Source: Salvia splendens (Eukaryota > Streptophyta > Magnoliopsida > Lamiales > Lamiaceae). Taken from it: 64,000 nt of DNA. Of the stretch, positions 1-9,962 are shown piece by piece (within the stretch, counting starts at the first letter, position 1; every line of letters begins with the position of its first letter). A program made the translations under genes and the position numbers. The stretch covers positions 9,340,001-9,404,000 of the forward strand of contig NC_056044.1 in the NCBI RefSeq assembly GCF_004379255.2, read 5' to 3'. The notes beneath the pieces are model-generated. The model was not told the DNA's origin and ran no database searches. It was given only the letters and a program-made list of their open reading frames with translations.

Positions 1-122
1 GTGAGTCTTACTTTTATACGGTATATAATAAAATGTGAGTAGAATGAGTTAGTGAAATGTGAGTTAATTATCAAAATTAGTAAAAAGTAAAAGTATTAAT
101 TAATTAGGGACGGAAAAGAGTA
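1..122. mobile_element. Stowaway-like MITE, right part only
   Basis: The sequence ends in GGGACGGAAAAGAG followed by TA, which resembles the right terminal inverted repeat of Stowaway MITEs (mirror of CTCCCTCCGTCCC). The interior phrases (gtgagtagaatgagttagtg) recur in the MITEs at 9043 and 13060. The left end lies outside the window. Confidence 0.6.
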
Positions 123-636
123 TAGAAGAGACAACATCTTGCATGAAGATATTAGTGTTCCAGTAATAGAGCCATACAATACTGTATATTGCTGGAAAGA
201 GTGGTTTGATCGTGTAGTTATGTAATATTGCTTGGAATAATGTCATTTTCAGCGATGTAATCGATATAAGTTCAATTAAAATCCATTGTTGAAAGGATTA
301 GTCAAGTCGATGTTGGGATTTGCAAATAAAATAAATACTCCTACAAAGAAGCAAAATCTATTAGGTGATAATTGAATTAACTCGTTGCATGCAAAGAATG
401 CAAAAAACACATGCATAGGAAAAGTTAAATTTTAAGAACATGAATTTTACAGATAAAAAATGATTATCGTTATGATTCAGATTCTCCTGGGTGAGGTGGG
501 AAAGAGAATTTTTGTACTAGTAATAATTTACTCAAACCTGTATGAATACAACAAATTAAACCCTAAACAAATTAAAAGTTCATAGTTCGAACGATTGTAC
601 TAGTCCTATTTTCATTTTACATTTCCAGAACCAGAG
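123..636. other. AT-rich intergenic DNA, no gene seen
   Basis: No convincing open frame, RNA gene or repeat boundary was found between the MITE and the Harbinger element. Confidence 0.5.
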
Positions 637-1785
637 TTAAGAGCATCTATTACGCTGTCCTCCACCGTCTCTTAAACTACTATTTGAGGGTCCCATTGTA
701 CTTTATTCCCCCATCCCTTAACTAAGGGACGGAACCTGCAACGCTCCGTCCCTTAACCGTCTCTTATTCCGTCTCTTAAATTACTATTCATTCAATTTCA
801 TTTTTTATTTTTTTTTCCAACCCAATTCAATTAAAACAAACACACTTTATTAAAAAACAAACTTCATTAAAATAAAAACAACATTAAAATTCAAAAAAAT
901 AGAAAAAAGACATAATTAAAATCCTACAAATAAAAAAATGACATAATTTAATTTTCTCCGCCAAAGTTTTCCCAAATGCGCTCAATTAGATCCTCTTGGA
1001 GTTGGGCATGGGCGCTAGAGTCGCGTGTCCTTGCCCGAATAGACAACCGTTCTTGTACTGACGGATGCGCTCCACTTCGCGGCGGACTACTTGCGGTTGA
1101 GCTTCCGGGGGATTCGGGGTCGAACCAATTTCCCGCCTCGGGTCCTTCATGTTGTGCAAGATTATGCACGTATACATAATGTCGATCATGCTCTCCATGA
1201 ACCACGAACGAGCCGGGGCTTTGATGATGTTGAAGCGCGCTTGGAGAACCCCGTGTCACACCTCAACCGTTCTGGCGTATACTCTTTTAATAAATAAATC
1301 CCCTATCATAAAAGTAGTCAATACGTGTATAATTCATAGAACACCAGTATTATATAAGTTCAAACCAACACTTATCTGATACATATTTCAAAATATCATG
1401 TGAAGTAGTGGAACCCTCTCACCACTCTGTATACTATACATTTGTCTACATGCAAAATGATGAGGAGGAGAAGGTTGCCAATATGCGTCAGCCGCCGAAC
1501 CTGATAACACGTGGAGTTCCTATGACCCACGTCAGTCAAAAGTGTATTGCTATCTTATTCCTGAAAAAATTAGTGGTTTACATGAGCCACAACTCAGTAT
1601 ATATAAATTTCCACCTTTAATCTCACATGATACAAACATCAAGCATGTTCTTTTATCCATACATATAATCAGAAACCATCTATAACATAATTTAAAAACA
1701 AACCATTTCATATTCATATGCATATGCCACTCTATTCAGTTTATTATTCTGTAACAGTCAAGCCTGGTATCTGCCCCGGATTTCC

Positions 1786-1965
1786 AATATGATTGACCCG
1801 TAGGTCCCATTATGATTTGACCCGAAGGTTCCACTGTGATTTGACCCGAAGGTCCCAATATGTTTGACCCGAAGGTCCCAATATGATTCGACCCGAAGGT
1901 CCCAATATGATTCGACCCGAAGGTCCCAATATGTTTGACCCGAAAGTCCCAATATGATCCACTGT
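1786..1965. repeat. Tandem array, about 23-bp unit, seven copies
   Basis: About seven head-to-tail copies of gacccgaaggtcccaatatg with spacer variants (att, attt, ttt, attc) lie inside the solo LTR. On the minus strand the array is open and encodes a repeated SYWDLRV-type peptide (within 1758-1952), which I take to be chance. Confidence 0.85.
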
Positions 1966-2009
1966 GATTTCAGATCCTTGGCAAAACTGTCACAGATCCT
2001 CTTTAATCC

Positions 2010-2078
2010 AATGATTCACATAATCGGTATCATAAACATATATCTAATGATTCACATAATCGGTATCATAAACATATT
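2010..2078. repeat. Two-copy tandem duplication, 36-bp period
   Basis: The phrase aatgattcacataatcgg with its downstream tatcataaacatat occurs twice, at 2010 and 2046, inside the solo LTR. Confidence 0.8.
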
Positions 2079-4433
2079 CTTTGCACCAATAACATATCCA
2101 TATCATATTCCATCAAACTATCCAATATATCTGAACAAACATGTCCATTTAAGCAATCAAATATTCATATCACCTTCGACCATCAAAATCAAACAATTCA
2201 TAATCATATCAATTTCACACCATATGATCCAATAATTCACTCCAATTCAACATATAACATGAAACCACATAACACATGTAAAATTAAAAGTGTAATTTAT
2301 ACATACCTGCTTAAGCTAGATAATCTGGCCGAGCACTTGTTCCTGTTTCTCGATCTATAGCCCTCGATCCTTACGAGAGAAATTAATTACCACTTCAATT
2401 TCTTCCTCTACAAAGCACCGGAATAGGTTTATCCCCTCTTTTTGTTTTTATTCTTTCCGTATGATGTGCAAAGCCTAAAAAATTTATATAATGAAGAATT
2501 AAAATAATATATCTAAGTCGGCTAAGTAAATCATTGAACCACTAAATTGATTGATCTCATCCATTTTCATTATTTTATTTCATTTATATTAAAACTTTTG
2601 AGATGACCTATTGGTAGCACCTTACACGTATTTTTTTTAATATGTACGCCTATTACAAATAATATATAAAGAATAGCATGTATGCATAGGTAATATACAT
2701 ATATATATATTTCATGCGTACAGTTAATATGTATATATACATATCAATAGGTAATCTAATATACTTAGGTATTTAAATATGCTTAACTTTGTTTATCCAA
2801 AACATGCACATATATACACGTTACATATTTATTTTAACTACGAAAAATTCACGTACACATACCCACTTATATATATAACATATAATTATACAAATAATAT
2901 TATAAATATGTAAATTGATGCATGTTTAGGGTTAGGGATGTCACACCCCGAACGCCCTCTCCACATCCTTGCGAGCAGACTCCTGCTTCTGTGCAAAAAG
3001 AGTCTGCTTTGGGTTCGCAGGCCTGCTGCACGTTTTCACAAAGGTCGGCCACTTCGGGTAGATGCCGTCGGCGAGATATATAGTACCCCATTTTATACAG
3101 CCGGTTGTTGGCGACGAAGTTGATGGCAGGCGCTTTACCATCCAAAACTTCAGTAAAGAGGTCGGACTGGTGGAGCACGTTTATGTCGTTGTTTGAGCCA
3201 GAGACCCCGAAGTACGCGTGCCAGATCCAAAGTCGGTAGTCGGCAATGGCCTCGAGTACAACGGTTGGGTGGGTGCCTTTGTGGCCGCTCGTGTAGGACA
3301 CCTCCAAGCCACCAGGCAATTCTTCCATTGCCAGTGTATGCAATCGACACTGCCAAGCATCCCGGGGAATCCGTGCACTTGTTCGTGCAGGTCGAGGAGG
3401 AACTGACAATCGGTCGTGCTTGCCCTTCGGAGAAATTCATCGGTAAAGCTGCCCGGACTCCTTTGCAGAATTTGAGCAAGCACATGCGCCCAGTGGTGTC
3501 TCCGATGTGGAGGTATTCGTCGAACATGTCGGCCGTTTGTCCAGTCGCAAGCTGACGGATTGCTGCAGTACATTTTTGCAGCGTCGTGTGGCTGGGACGA
3601 CCGACCGCATCGAGCCCTTCTTGGAAGAATTCTTCCCGGGCCGCCAGAGTATTCGCTATGTGGAGAAATAACGGTTACTCATGCGGAAACGGCGACGGAA
3701 GTAGGTATCTCCCCAAATCGGGTTATCGCAGAAGTAGTCACGTACTAACCGTCCGGCGGCTTCCTCCTGGTTCCGATGGATGTACTTCCGGAAGCGTCCT
3801 GGGGGCGGCGCGGCATCCTCCGCCTCTCGTCGTTGATCTACTTCAAGTGATTGTTGCATTAGTTGACGCATTTGCTCAAATGGATCCATTTGTTTGAGTT
3901 GATTTAAGATGAAATTGGAGTGGTTATAGAGAGGATTTGAAAGGAATAGATGTATGTTTATGTGTGAAATGAGTATGAAATATGATTATTTATAAAGTAA
4001 ATAAATCAAAAATAATTTTTTAAAAAAAAAATTAACGGTAACATTACCGTTTGAAAATTAATTTTTTTAAAAAATTTGAATTAAAAAAAAACAAATTATT
4101 GCGTCATCCGTGACGACGCTCACTCGCGGGCTAGCGAGTGGGCGTCACGCATGCATCGGGGGCGCGACACGTCGCCCAAGCGCGTGACGGGACAGCCCGT
4201 CGCTTGTCTCGCGGATACGGGCTCGGGATGGGACGAACGTTGCAACGCGTCCCGTGGCGGAACCGTCCCTCTGGTACAAAATGCGAGCCACGCGCGGGAC
4301 GCGCAGTGGATGCTCTTAGAAAAGAGACGAAGGTGGTGTAGAAAGAAAAGGACAAAACGGTAATTGCAGGAAAACTGGTAAGCGAATCTCTGCACGACAA
4401 ACCTTTTCCTTTGTTTTTGCTTCTTCTGTCCAA

Positions 4434-4440
4434 TATAAAA
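4434..4440 (+). promoter_or_regulatory. Candidate TATA box of the LRR pseudogene
   Basis: TATAAAA lies about 60 bases before the ATG at 4495 and is followed by a pyrimidine-rich CTCTCTCTCTCC tract, as in many plant core promoters. It is just outside the right end of the Harbinger element. Confidence 0.5.
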
Positions 4441-4494
4441 GTGCACTCTCCACTGCTCTCTCTCTCTCCAATCCATTCCTGCCACCTTCTCGAT

Positions 4495-5827
4495 ATGGTG
4501 CACTTGCGTGTCCCTCTCCTCGCCTTCTTCTCCATACTCGCTGCCTCCGTCCTCGCCCAGCCGCCGCTCAACCCGGCGGAGCAAGACTCGCTCTACCGCA
4601 TCCTTGTCTCCGTCAGCCACCCCTTGGCGCCGCCTCTTCCCTGACGATCTCTGCTCCTCCGCCCCCACGGCGTCGCCTGCGACTTCTTCGACTCCTTCTC
4701 CACCCCGCACGTCACCGAGCTCAGCTTCGGTTACGTCTCTGATTACACCCCCAACCCCCCCTGCAACCCTAACTCCACCCTCAGCCCCTCCCTCCTCGCG
4801 TCGTTCCCCTACCTCCGCAAGCTCATGTTCTACAAATGCTTCTCGGAAATTAAAACTCAATTCCCCGATTTCTCTTCCCTCAGCCACAATTCCTCGTTGG
4901 AGGAGCCATGACGAATCAATTGATTTAATGTAGGCATCGCTCTTTCCTTTGTCCTTCCCCCCTATTTTTGCCCTATCACTAGTGGTTACTCCCGATCCGA
5001 AGCACCCGAATTCAATCTTGCCCAAGACTCGATAACGAGGGTCTCCTCCTCCCACCTCCTAATCCTAGGCAGACTGTCGGAAAGCAGGATTGATCGGCGA
5101 GTTTGCCTACCTCGAGCAGCTCACGCTCTCGAGAAACAGATTCTCCGGCGAGATCCCGATGAATGTTTTTCGGAACATGAAGAAGCTGGAGATTCTAGAT
5201 CTGAGCGACAATGCTTTCCATGGAGCAATGCCGGAATCAATTGGATCCGCGGCTGCATTGGTGAAGCTCGATTTGAGCCACAACGGATTCTCTGGCAAAA
5301 TTCCAGAGAATCTCTCGTGCTTGAAGAAGGTGGAGTTTCTCGATCAGAGCTACAACAAATTTGGGGGATTTGGGTTTCCTTTGGCTTTGACGGAGATGCC
5401 GAGTTTGAAGGAAGTGTATCTGAGCGGCAATTTTCTGGGAGGGGAGATTCCTGACATTTGGGAAAAGATGAGGGGCATAATTGGAATTGGGCTCTCCAGC
5501 ATGGGGTATGTTGGTAAAATCCCCAAATCAATGGGGGTACAACTCAGGAATGCATGCTACATAGGGCTTGACAACAACATGCTTCGAGGGGTTGTACCTG
5601 CGGAGCTTGGTGAATTGCAGTTTGTGGGTGAGTTGAATTTGTAAAACAATAATCTCAGTGGGAAGCTGCCATTCTCTGCGTTTTCATGTCTTAAGTTAGG
5701 GGGGAAGTTGAAGCTGGAGGGAAATTTCGACCTTTGCATTAATGAGGCTTTGAAATCACTTCATCATGGCCATCTCAGCATCTGCAGGAAACCTTATGTT
5801 TCCAAAAATGCCCTTTTCCATGAGTGA
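4495..5827 (+). pseudogene. PII-2-like leucine-rich-repeat protein, broken
   Basis: The start at 4495 begins a signal-peptide-like segment (VPLLAFFSILAASVLAQPP) followed by NPAEQDSLYRIL. After a frameshift near 4620 the reading continues as RRLFPDDLCSSAP, then after a second shift near 4668 as CDFFDSFSTPHVTELSFGY and LRKLMFYKCFSEI, ending at a TGA near 4911. A 180-bp gap lacks the next part. From 5090 six or so LRR units are clear (for example LEILDLSDNAFHGAMPESIG, LVKLDLSHNGFSGKIPENLS) up to a TAA at 5642, beyond which the same frame goes on (NNNLSGKLPFSAFSCLKLGG) to a TGA at 5825-5827. This pattern matches the secreted or membrane-bound PIRIFORMOSPORA INDICA-INSENSITIVE 2 group. Family is fairly sure; loss of function is clear from two shifts, a deletion and an internal stop. 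Confidence 0.8.
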
Positions 5828-5967
5828 GAGTGCATGTTCTATTCCAACTTTGCCATTTTTGGCTTTGCTTTTGGGGGTTTTTAGCTCAAATTTGGGTTTT
5901 CATGTGAAACATAGTACTACTTGCTACATTATTACAAGTACGTCCGATTAGTTTGTTAGAAAACCAC

Positions 5968-7994
5968 TTAAAGCATTAGCAGTGGTGCGGATGTCCCGGT
6001 GAACATCCCAAAAACAATTCCTGCCACGTCATACGGACATCCCACTGCACAGTGGCAGACATCCCAAGGACATCCCGACGGACTTTCCACAATAAAAATT
6101 CACAAATTAAATAATTTACGGAATTAAAATTTCGACTCAAATACGGGGAAAATGAAACCACTTTATTTAAAAAAAACATACTTAATTAAAAAAAATACAT
6201 AAAATTACATTGTTAAAAAAAACCGTCTTCTCACTCCTCGGATTCCTCGCCGCCAGTTCCCTCGTCGTCCCCGCCGCTGCCACCCTCATCGTCGTCACTC
6301 TCCGACATGTCTCCGAACCCCAAATCGCGCCGCATACTATTGATGATGTCCTTAAGCAGCCACTTGTAATGGCGGTCGGTCGATTGGCGCCATTCAACCA
6401 TTGTACGTAACAAGGTTTCATGTGTCGCGATGCGGGCAAATGAGGGGTTCTCGGGATCCTTTTGGGAGGGTGCTGCCAATTGGGCCTTGCCGGATCCGCT
6501 GGCGCTTCCCCTCGCCATCCGCGCCGCGTACTTTTGCTTTACCGAGCGACGGCGCCGGGAGCTCTGCCTCAGCGGGGAGGAGTTCATGGGAACCAGCACT
6601 GCTACTGTACATCCCGGAGGCGCTGATCTTCGTCCGCTTCGGCCAGCCAGATTCAACACCCGCAGTGAACTTGGCCGAAGTCTGCACCACAAGATAGACC
6701 TCCCAATATTTGAATTCCCTGAACCCTTGTGCAGTGTCGATGAATTAATGGTGAGACAGGAGCTCCACATCCTCGGCAGACATGCCGCTGGTTGCTGAGC
6801 GGAGGTTGTTTGTGTAAATGCCGGCAAATCGGCTGAGCTGCCTCCTCAGCCGCTCCCACTGTTTCCGGCATTGCTCTCCGTTGTGAGGCTTCCCCCCTGG
6901 CGGTTTGAACTGAAGGTAGCTTTGGCTAATGCGCCACCACATCCTGACGATGTGCTGGTTAGCCCCGACGTACGAATCCTCCACCACACTGATCCATGCC
7001 TTCGCCAGCGCGATGCACTCCTCCATGCTCCACACGGTCCTCTTCTTCCCGCTGGACCCCCCTACCTCAGCGGCCCCTGCCCTCACCACCGTACATCGGG
7101 ATGGGCGAGGTAATGCCCCGTCCCCTGCCCCTCCCTCTCCCTGACCTCCCCCTCATCCCTGTCGTCGTTGGTGCATCGGTGGGAGAATCCCGGATCGGAG
7201 ATAGCCCCAACTCCTCAAGCGTGAATGTCTCGATTCCAGTGAACTGAGTCTCGAGAGGAGTACTCGGCGGGTTGTCTAGCGCTAGTAAATCCATATAGGG
7301 CCGATAGACGTTGTCCACCGGCGATTGGGGGACCCCCTGCCTACTCCCTCCGCAGCGCCAGACGATCCCTGCATCATCCCCGACATCATCATCTCGGGCA
7401 TCTGGGGCATCATTCTCGGCATTTCGGGCATCATCCCCGGTATTTGGGACATTCCGGGACTCGCCCCGGGTATCTGGGACATTTGGGGCATCATCCCATA
7501 CCATTGAGGGTACATGTTGTAGTACCCGGGCATCATCCCCGCCGCCATTTGAGATTGGGGCACCATCCCCGGCATTTGGGGCATCGCGGCGGACATCAGC
7601 GTACTACCACCGACAGGAAAATAAGGCGCCTGTGACTCGCTCGTGGCGGGGGAATCGCTATCGTGGTGCTCCATTGTTCTTCGAAAGAAAAGTATTTTAG
7701 AGAGAGGGATACTCGTTAATACAAGTGGTGTGAATGAAATGAAGGTCCACGATACGTATTTATATAATTATTAAAAAAAAATAATGCAATAATCGGGACG
7801 TCCGTGGGAGTCAACGCAATGGGGGACGTCCGCACGGACGTCGCGACGGATATCCGCGGAACGCCGTGGAACTCTGGTGTCCGCAGCGGATGTCCGTATC
7901 CGTGCCTCCCTTGCATAATGGCAGACGTCCCGTACGGACTTCTGGCATGCAGGTCCGAATTCCGCCGGGACAAGCACCATTGCTAATGCTCTTA
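5968..7994 (-). mobile_element. Harbinger-like element carrying only the Myb-like gene
   Basis: TTA direct repeats at 5968-5970 and 7992-7994 flank a 2021-bp element (5971-7991). Its ends are 17-bp inverted repeats with two mismatches: aagcattagcagtggtg on the left and gagcattagcaatggtg read from the right. Both ends hold many copies of GGACATCC or GGACGTCC-like palindromic words (5988-6085 and 7797-7975), likely protein-binding subterminal repeats (inference). The only gene inside is the Myb/SANT-like accessory gene; no DDE transposase is present, so this is a non-autonomous derivative. Confidence 0.8.
6231..7674 (-). pseudogene. Harbinger ORF1, Myb/SANT-like DNA-binding protein, frameshifted
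   Basis: The start at 7674 opens a Met/Pro-rich region (GMMPEMPRMMPQMPEMM and similar repeats, 7282-7674). A frame change near 7300 leads to YRPYMDLLALDNPPSTPLET and a GRSGRGRGRGRG stretch. A second change near 7085 leads to the trihelix/SANT-like domain (KKRTVWSMEECIALAKAWI, HNGEQCRKQWERLRRQ, 6745-7089). A third leads to VESGWPKRTKISASG and SSRRRRSVKQKYAARMARG, then an acidic tail ending EGTGGEESEE at 6231. Such proteins help Harbinger transposases enter the nucleus and bind the element ends; plant databases often mislabel them as glutathione S-transferase T3-like. The domain is convincing, the copy is broken by three or more indels. Confidence 0.8.
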
Positions 7995-8402
7995 ACTAAA
8001 TGAGACAAAAGGCTTTATGTAATTATAGCTTTGTTTGATATCAAGATTAATAGACTATATCTTGACATTATATGTTTATATTTTGCCTCAAAATAGAAAT
8101 ATAAAAGCAGTTGAGAATTGAGAGTGTTAATCAAGAACCTCTGCCAAAATAAAAATGGCAATTACATTATTGTTAATTGGTGTCTCCAATTCTATGGCCC
8201 CCCTTGTACACATAGCCGAAACATTCCCAATCATCACAAATAAAGTTTAAAGAAGAAAAGAGAAGAAAGTATACCGTTTATTTCTAAGGATCCAATCTTA
8301 TACCATCGATAAGTAGAAATGTTATCCAAATGGTGCATTAGAGCTAACTATGAATAAAAAACAAAACAACAAAAAGACAAAGATTTTTGTTGAAGAAGGT
8401 GG
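7995..8402. other. 3' flank of the CRIB gene, no separate gene
   Basis: AT-rich DNA between the Harbinger-like element and the stop codon of the minus-strand CRIB gene; it probably holds that gene's 3' untranslated region. No other feature was found. Confidence 0.5.
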
Positions 8403-9962
8403 TCAGTTGTTATCCAATTCGGAATTGTGGATAGATGATTCACCATCGGGGCCGGGATCGGCGTTGGCCCTCGACCGAGGACGTGCAGATCCATTGGAGT
8501 CCCTTGACTTTTTTCTTCGCGATTTCTTGGCGGGATCCGGGACCCCGGGGTTGGCCGAGTCAGATGGCTCGCGGTTCGACTTAACACTACCTCCTTCCAC
8601 TGAGTCCCTTGAGTGATTTCTCCTCTGTTTTACCTTATTGGGATCTTTTTGCTTCTTCGGAGACGACTCGCCATCTCCCGACTGATTGCGCCTTGACGAT
8701 CTTGGTACGTCAGGAAGATCAGCGTTTCTATTACTTCTCTTGGTGTTTGCATCTGTTAGGAAATGTAACATAACAATTTAAATGTTTTAGAGAAAAATCC
8801 TTACAACTCAACTCAAAAGATTATTAGTTCATTTAGTATGTAAACTCCATATGTTGTCTTATACAATTGATGTGAAAAAAAGTTTCATTGCACTGAAATT
8901 CGTAATTATCAATCTAGCTTAATGACAACCACTCCGAGTTGACTTATACAACCTCGTTGGTCATGCTTAACTCCTTAATCATGCCACCACTCAGTAGGCC
9001 ACCATTACGATTCATCGGACTTTTCAATGAAAGCATCAATATTACTCCCTCGGTCCCCCATAATTTGTCACCATTTGACCCGGCACGGGTTTTAAGAAAT
9101 TTAATAGAAAGTGAGTTGAAAAAGTTAGTGCCATGTGGTCCTACTTTTATAAATTAATTTTATAATAAAATGTGAGTGAGAATGAGTTAGAGGAATATGG
9201 GGGCCATTATAAAAAATGGTAAAAGTGAAATGTAATAAATTTTTAGGACGGACGAAAATGGAAATAAATGACAAATTTTCAGGGATGGAAGGAGTATTAA
9301 TCAACATGAGAACTCATTCTTAAGATATATGGAGTAGAAGTAAATGCGCAACATGTTCCCTTTACATAAGTCTATATCACTACTATGTTTGGAAATAGTG
9401 TGCAACATGTCCAAGAATATTTTATTACCAACAACATAAACATAAACATAAACATAAACATAAAATGTATTAGAGGAAAATAGAAATAAAATTCAAATGG
9501 TTTGATTTTTAATAATGGAAAGTAATACCTTCAGAGACCCATTTAATTTCAGGCTCCCTTTTGTCTCCACCAGTTGGGGGCCCTAAAGGAGCAGAATGCA
9601 AACCTGGAGATTCACTAAACTGATTCATCTGTAATAACATAAATTTTATGTTATAATAACGTCACATTTTTGTAATAATTATAACTAATAAATAAGTAAT
9701 GATGTAACTATACCCAGCTTGGGGTATCAACGGCAGGTCCATCCCATCCAATATGCGCCACATGCTTTACATCTGTGGGTAAACCAATTTGTATTTCGCC
9801 TTCTTTTTCATCATCTGAATCAACCCAAAATAAATTTAATTAATAAATTGAAAATTATGACATTAATTAACAAAAGATTGATTGAAAAAAATACAGACCA
9901 AAAATTTGGGAAATGTACTTGAAGCCCTTGAAAATGCCCTTCATCTTAGGTTTTGAAGCCAT
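8403..9962 (-). CDS. ROP-interactive CRIB motif protein (RIC10/RIC11-like)
   Basis: Four coding exons (9899-9962, 9714-9814, 9529-9628, 8403-8752) join in frame with GT-AG introns to give 204 residues. The start reads MASKPKMKGIFKGFKYISQI. The second exon carries the CRIB motif IGLPTDVKHVAHIGWDGP at about residues 31-48, with the two histidines and the HIGWD core that bind active ROP/RAC GTPases. The third exon (GPPTGGDKREPEIKWVSEG) and a basic Ser/Lys-rich tail (SRRNQSGD, KKSRRKKSRD) follow. In plants these proteins are ROP effectors that act at the plasma membrane on actin, microtubules and cell shape. The short form with a basic N-terminus best fits the RIC9/10/11 subgroup. Intron 3 (8753-9528) holds a Stowaway MITE and a microsatellite. 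All exons are open and all splice phases agree, so it appears functional. Confidence 0.9.
9043..9296. mobile_element. Stowaway MITE in intron 3 of the CRIB gene
   Basis: A 250-bp element (9045-9294) with ends CTCCCTCGGTCCC and GGGATGGAAGGAG is flanked by TA on both sides. It shares its interior with the MITE at 13060 (aagggttttaagaaat-like and gtgagtgagatgagttag-like phrases). Confidence 0.85.
9433..9464. repeat. Microsatellite, five ACATAA units
   Basis: Five uninterrupted copies of a hexamer lie in intron 3 of the CRIB gene, next to the MITE. Confidence 0.9.

Larger units (their letters stand above)
1254..2945 (+). mobile_element. Solo LTR of a Ty3/gypsy-type element
   Basis: The segment starts TGTCACACCTC and ends GGATGTCACA, so it has TG...CA ends, and is flanked by a perfect 5-bp duplication CCCCG at 1249-1253 and 2946-2950. 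Its 1692 bp hold no coding domain, which fits a solo LTR left after LTR-LTR recombination. TGTCACACC starts are common in chromoviral gypsy LTRs, but the family is an inference. It lies inside the Harbinger transposase gene, and removing it with one copy of the duplication restores the transposase reading frame at AFGV. Orientation is not certain. Confidence 0.85.
948..3889 (-). pseudogene. PIF/Harbinger transposase (ALP1-like, DDE), broken
   Basis: A cut-and-paste transposase of the DDE_4 family is recognisable in pieces from the start at 3889. The N-terminus (3656-3889) holds IWGDTYFRRRFRMSNRYF. Next come GMLGSVDCIHWQWKNC (first acidic residue, in 3181-3573), GVSGSNNDINVL (second acidic residue, in 2900-3409) and KDVERAFGV (third, near 2945), each in a different frame, so at least three indels break the gene. 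A solo LTR interrupts it right after AFGV. The C-terminal part resumes at 1248 with TCIILHN and ends in HAQLQEDLIERIWENFG at 948, after one more frameshift near 1050. The host copies of such genes act in the nucleus with a Myb-like partner. This copy cannot make a full enzyme. Confidence 0.85.
637..4318 (-). mobile_element. PIF/Harbinger DNA transposon, interrupted by a solo LTR
   Basis: The ends carry imperfect inverted repeats: the left starts gagcatctattacgc at 641 and the right, read on the minus strand, starts gagcatccactgcgc at 4315. TTA lies outside both ends (637-639 and 4316-4318), the 3-bp target preference of the PIF/Harbinger superfamily, with one extra base at the left. Inside is a decayed transposase gene on the minus strand. 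The GC-rich right end (4115-4300) and the GTCTCTTA-rich left end (655-780) are probably subterminal transposase-binding regions (inference). No Myb-like accessory gene was seen in this copy. The element is about 3.7 kb, of which 1.7 kb is the nested solo LTR. Confidence 0.8.

Noticed and set aside
1786..1965. Array considered as a CRISPR or a repeat protein gene
   Set aside because: Units are 23 bp with 3-4 base variation and no real spacers; the open frame on the minus strand follows only from the repeat.
9433..9464. Possible CRISPR-like repeat
   Set aside because: A short uninterrupted hexamer microsatellite in a plant intron, without spacers.
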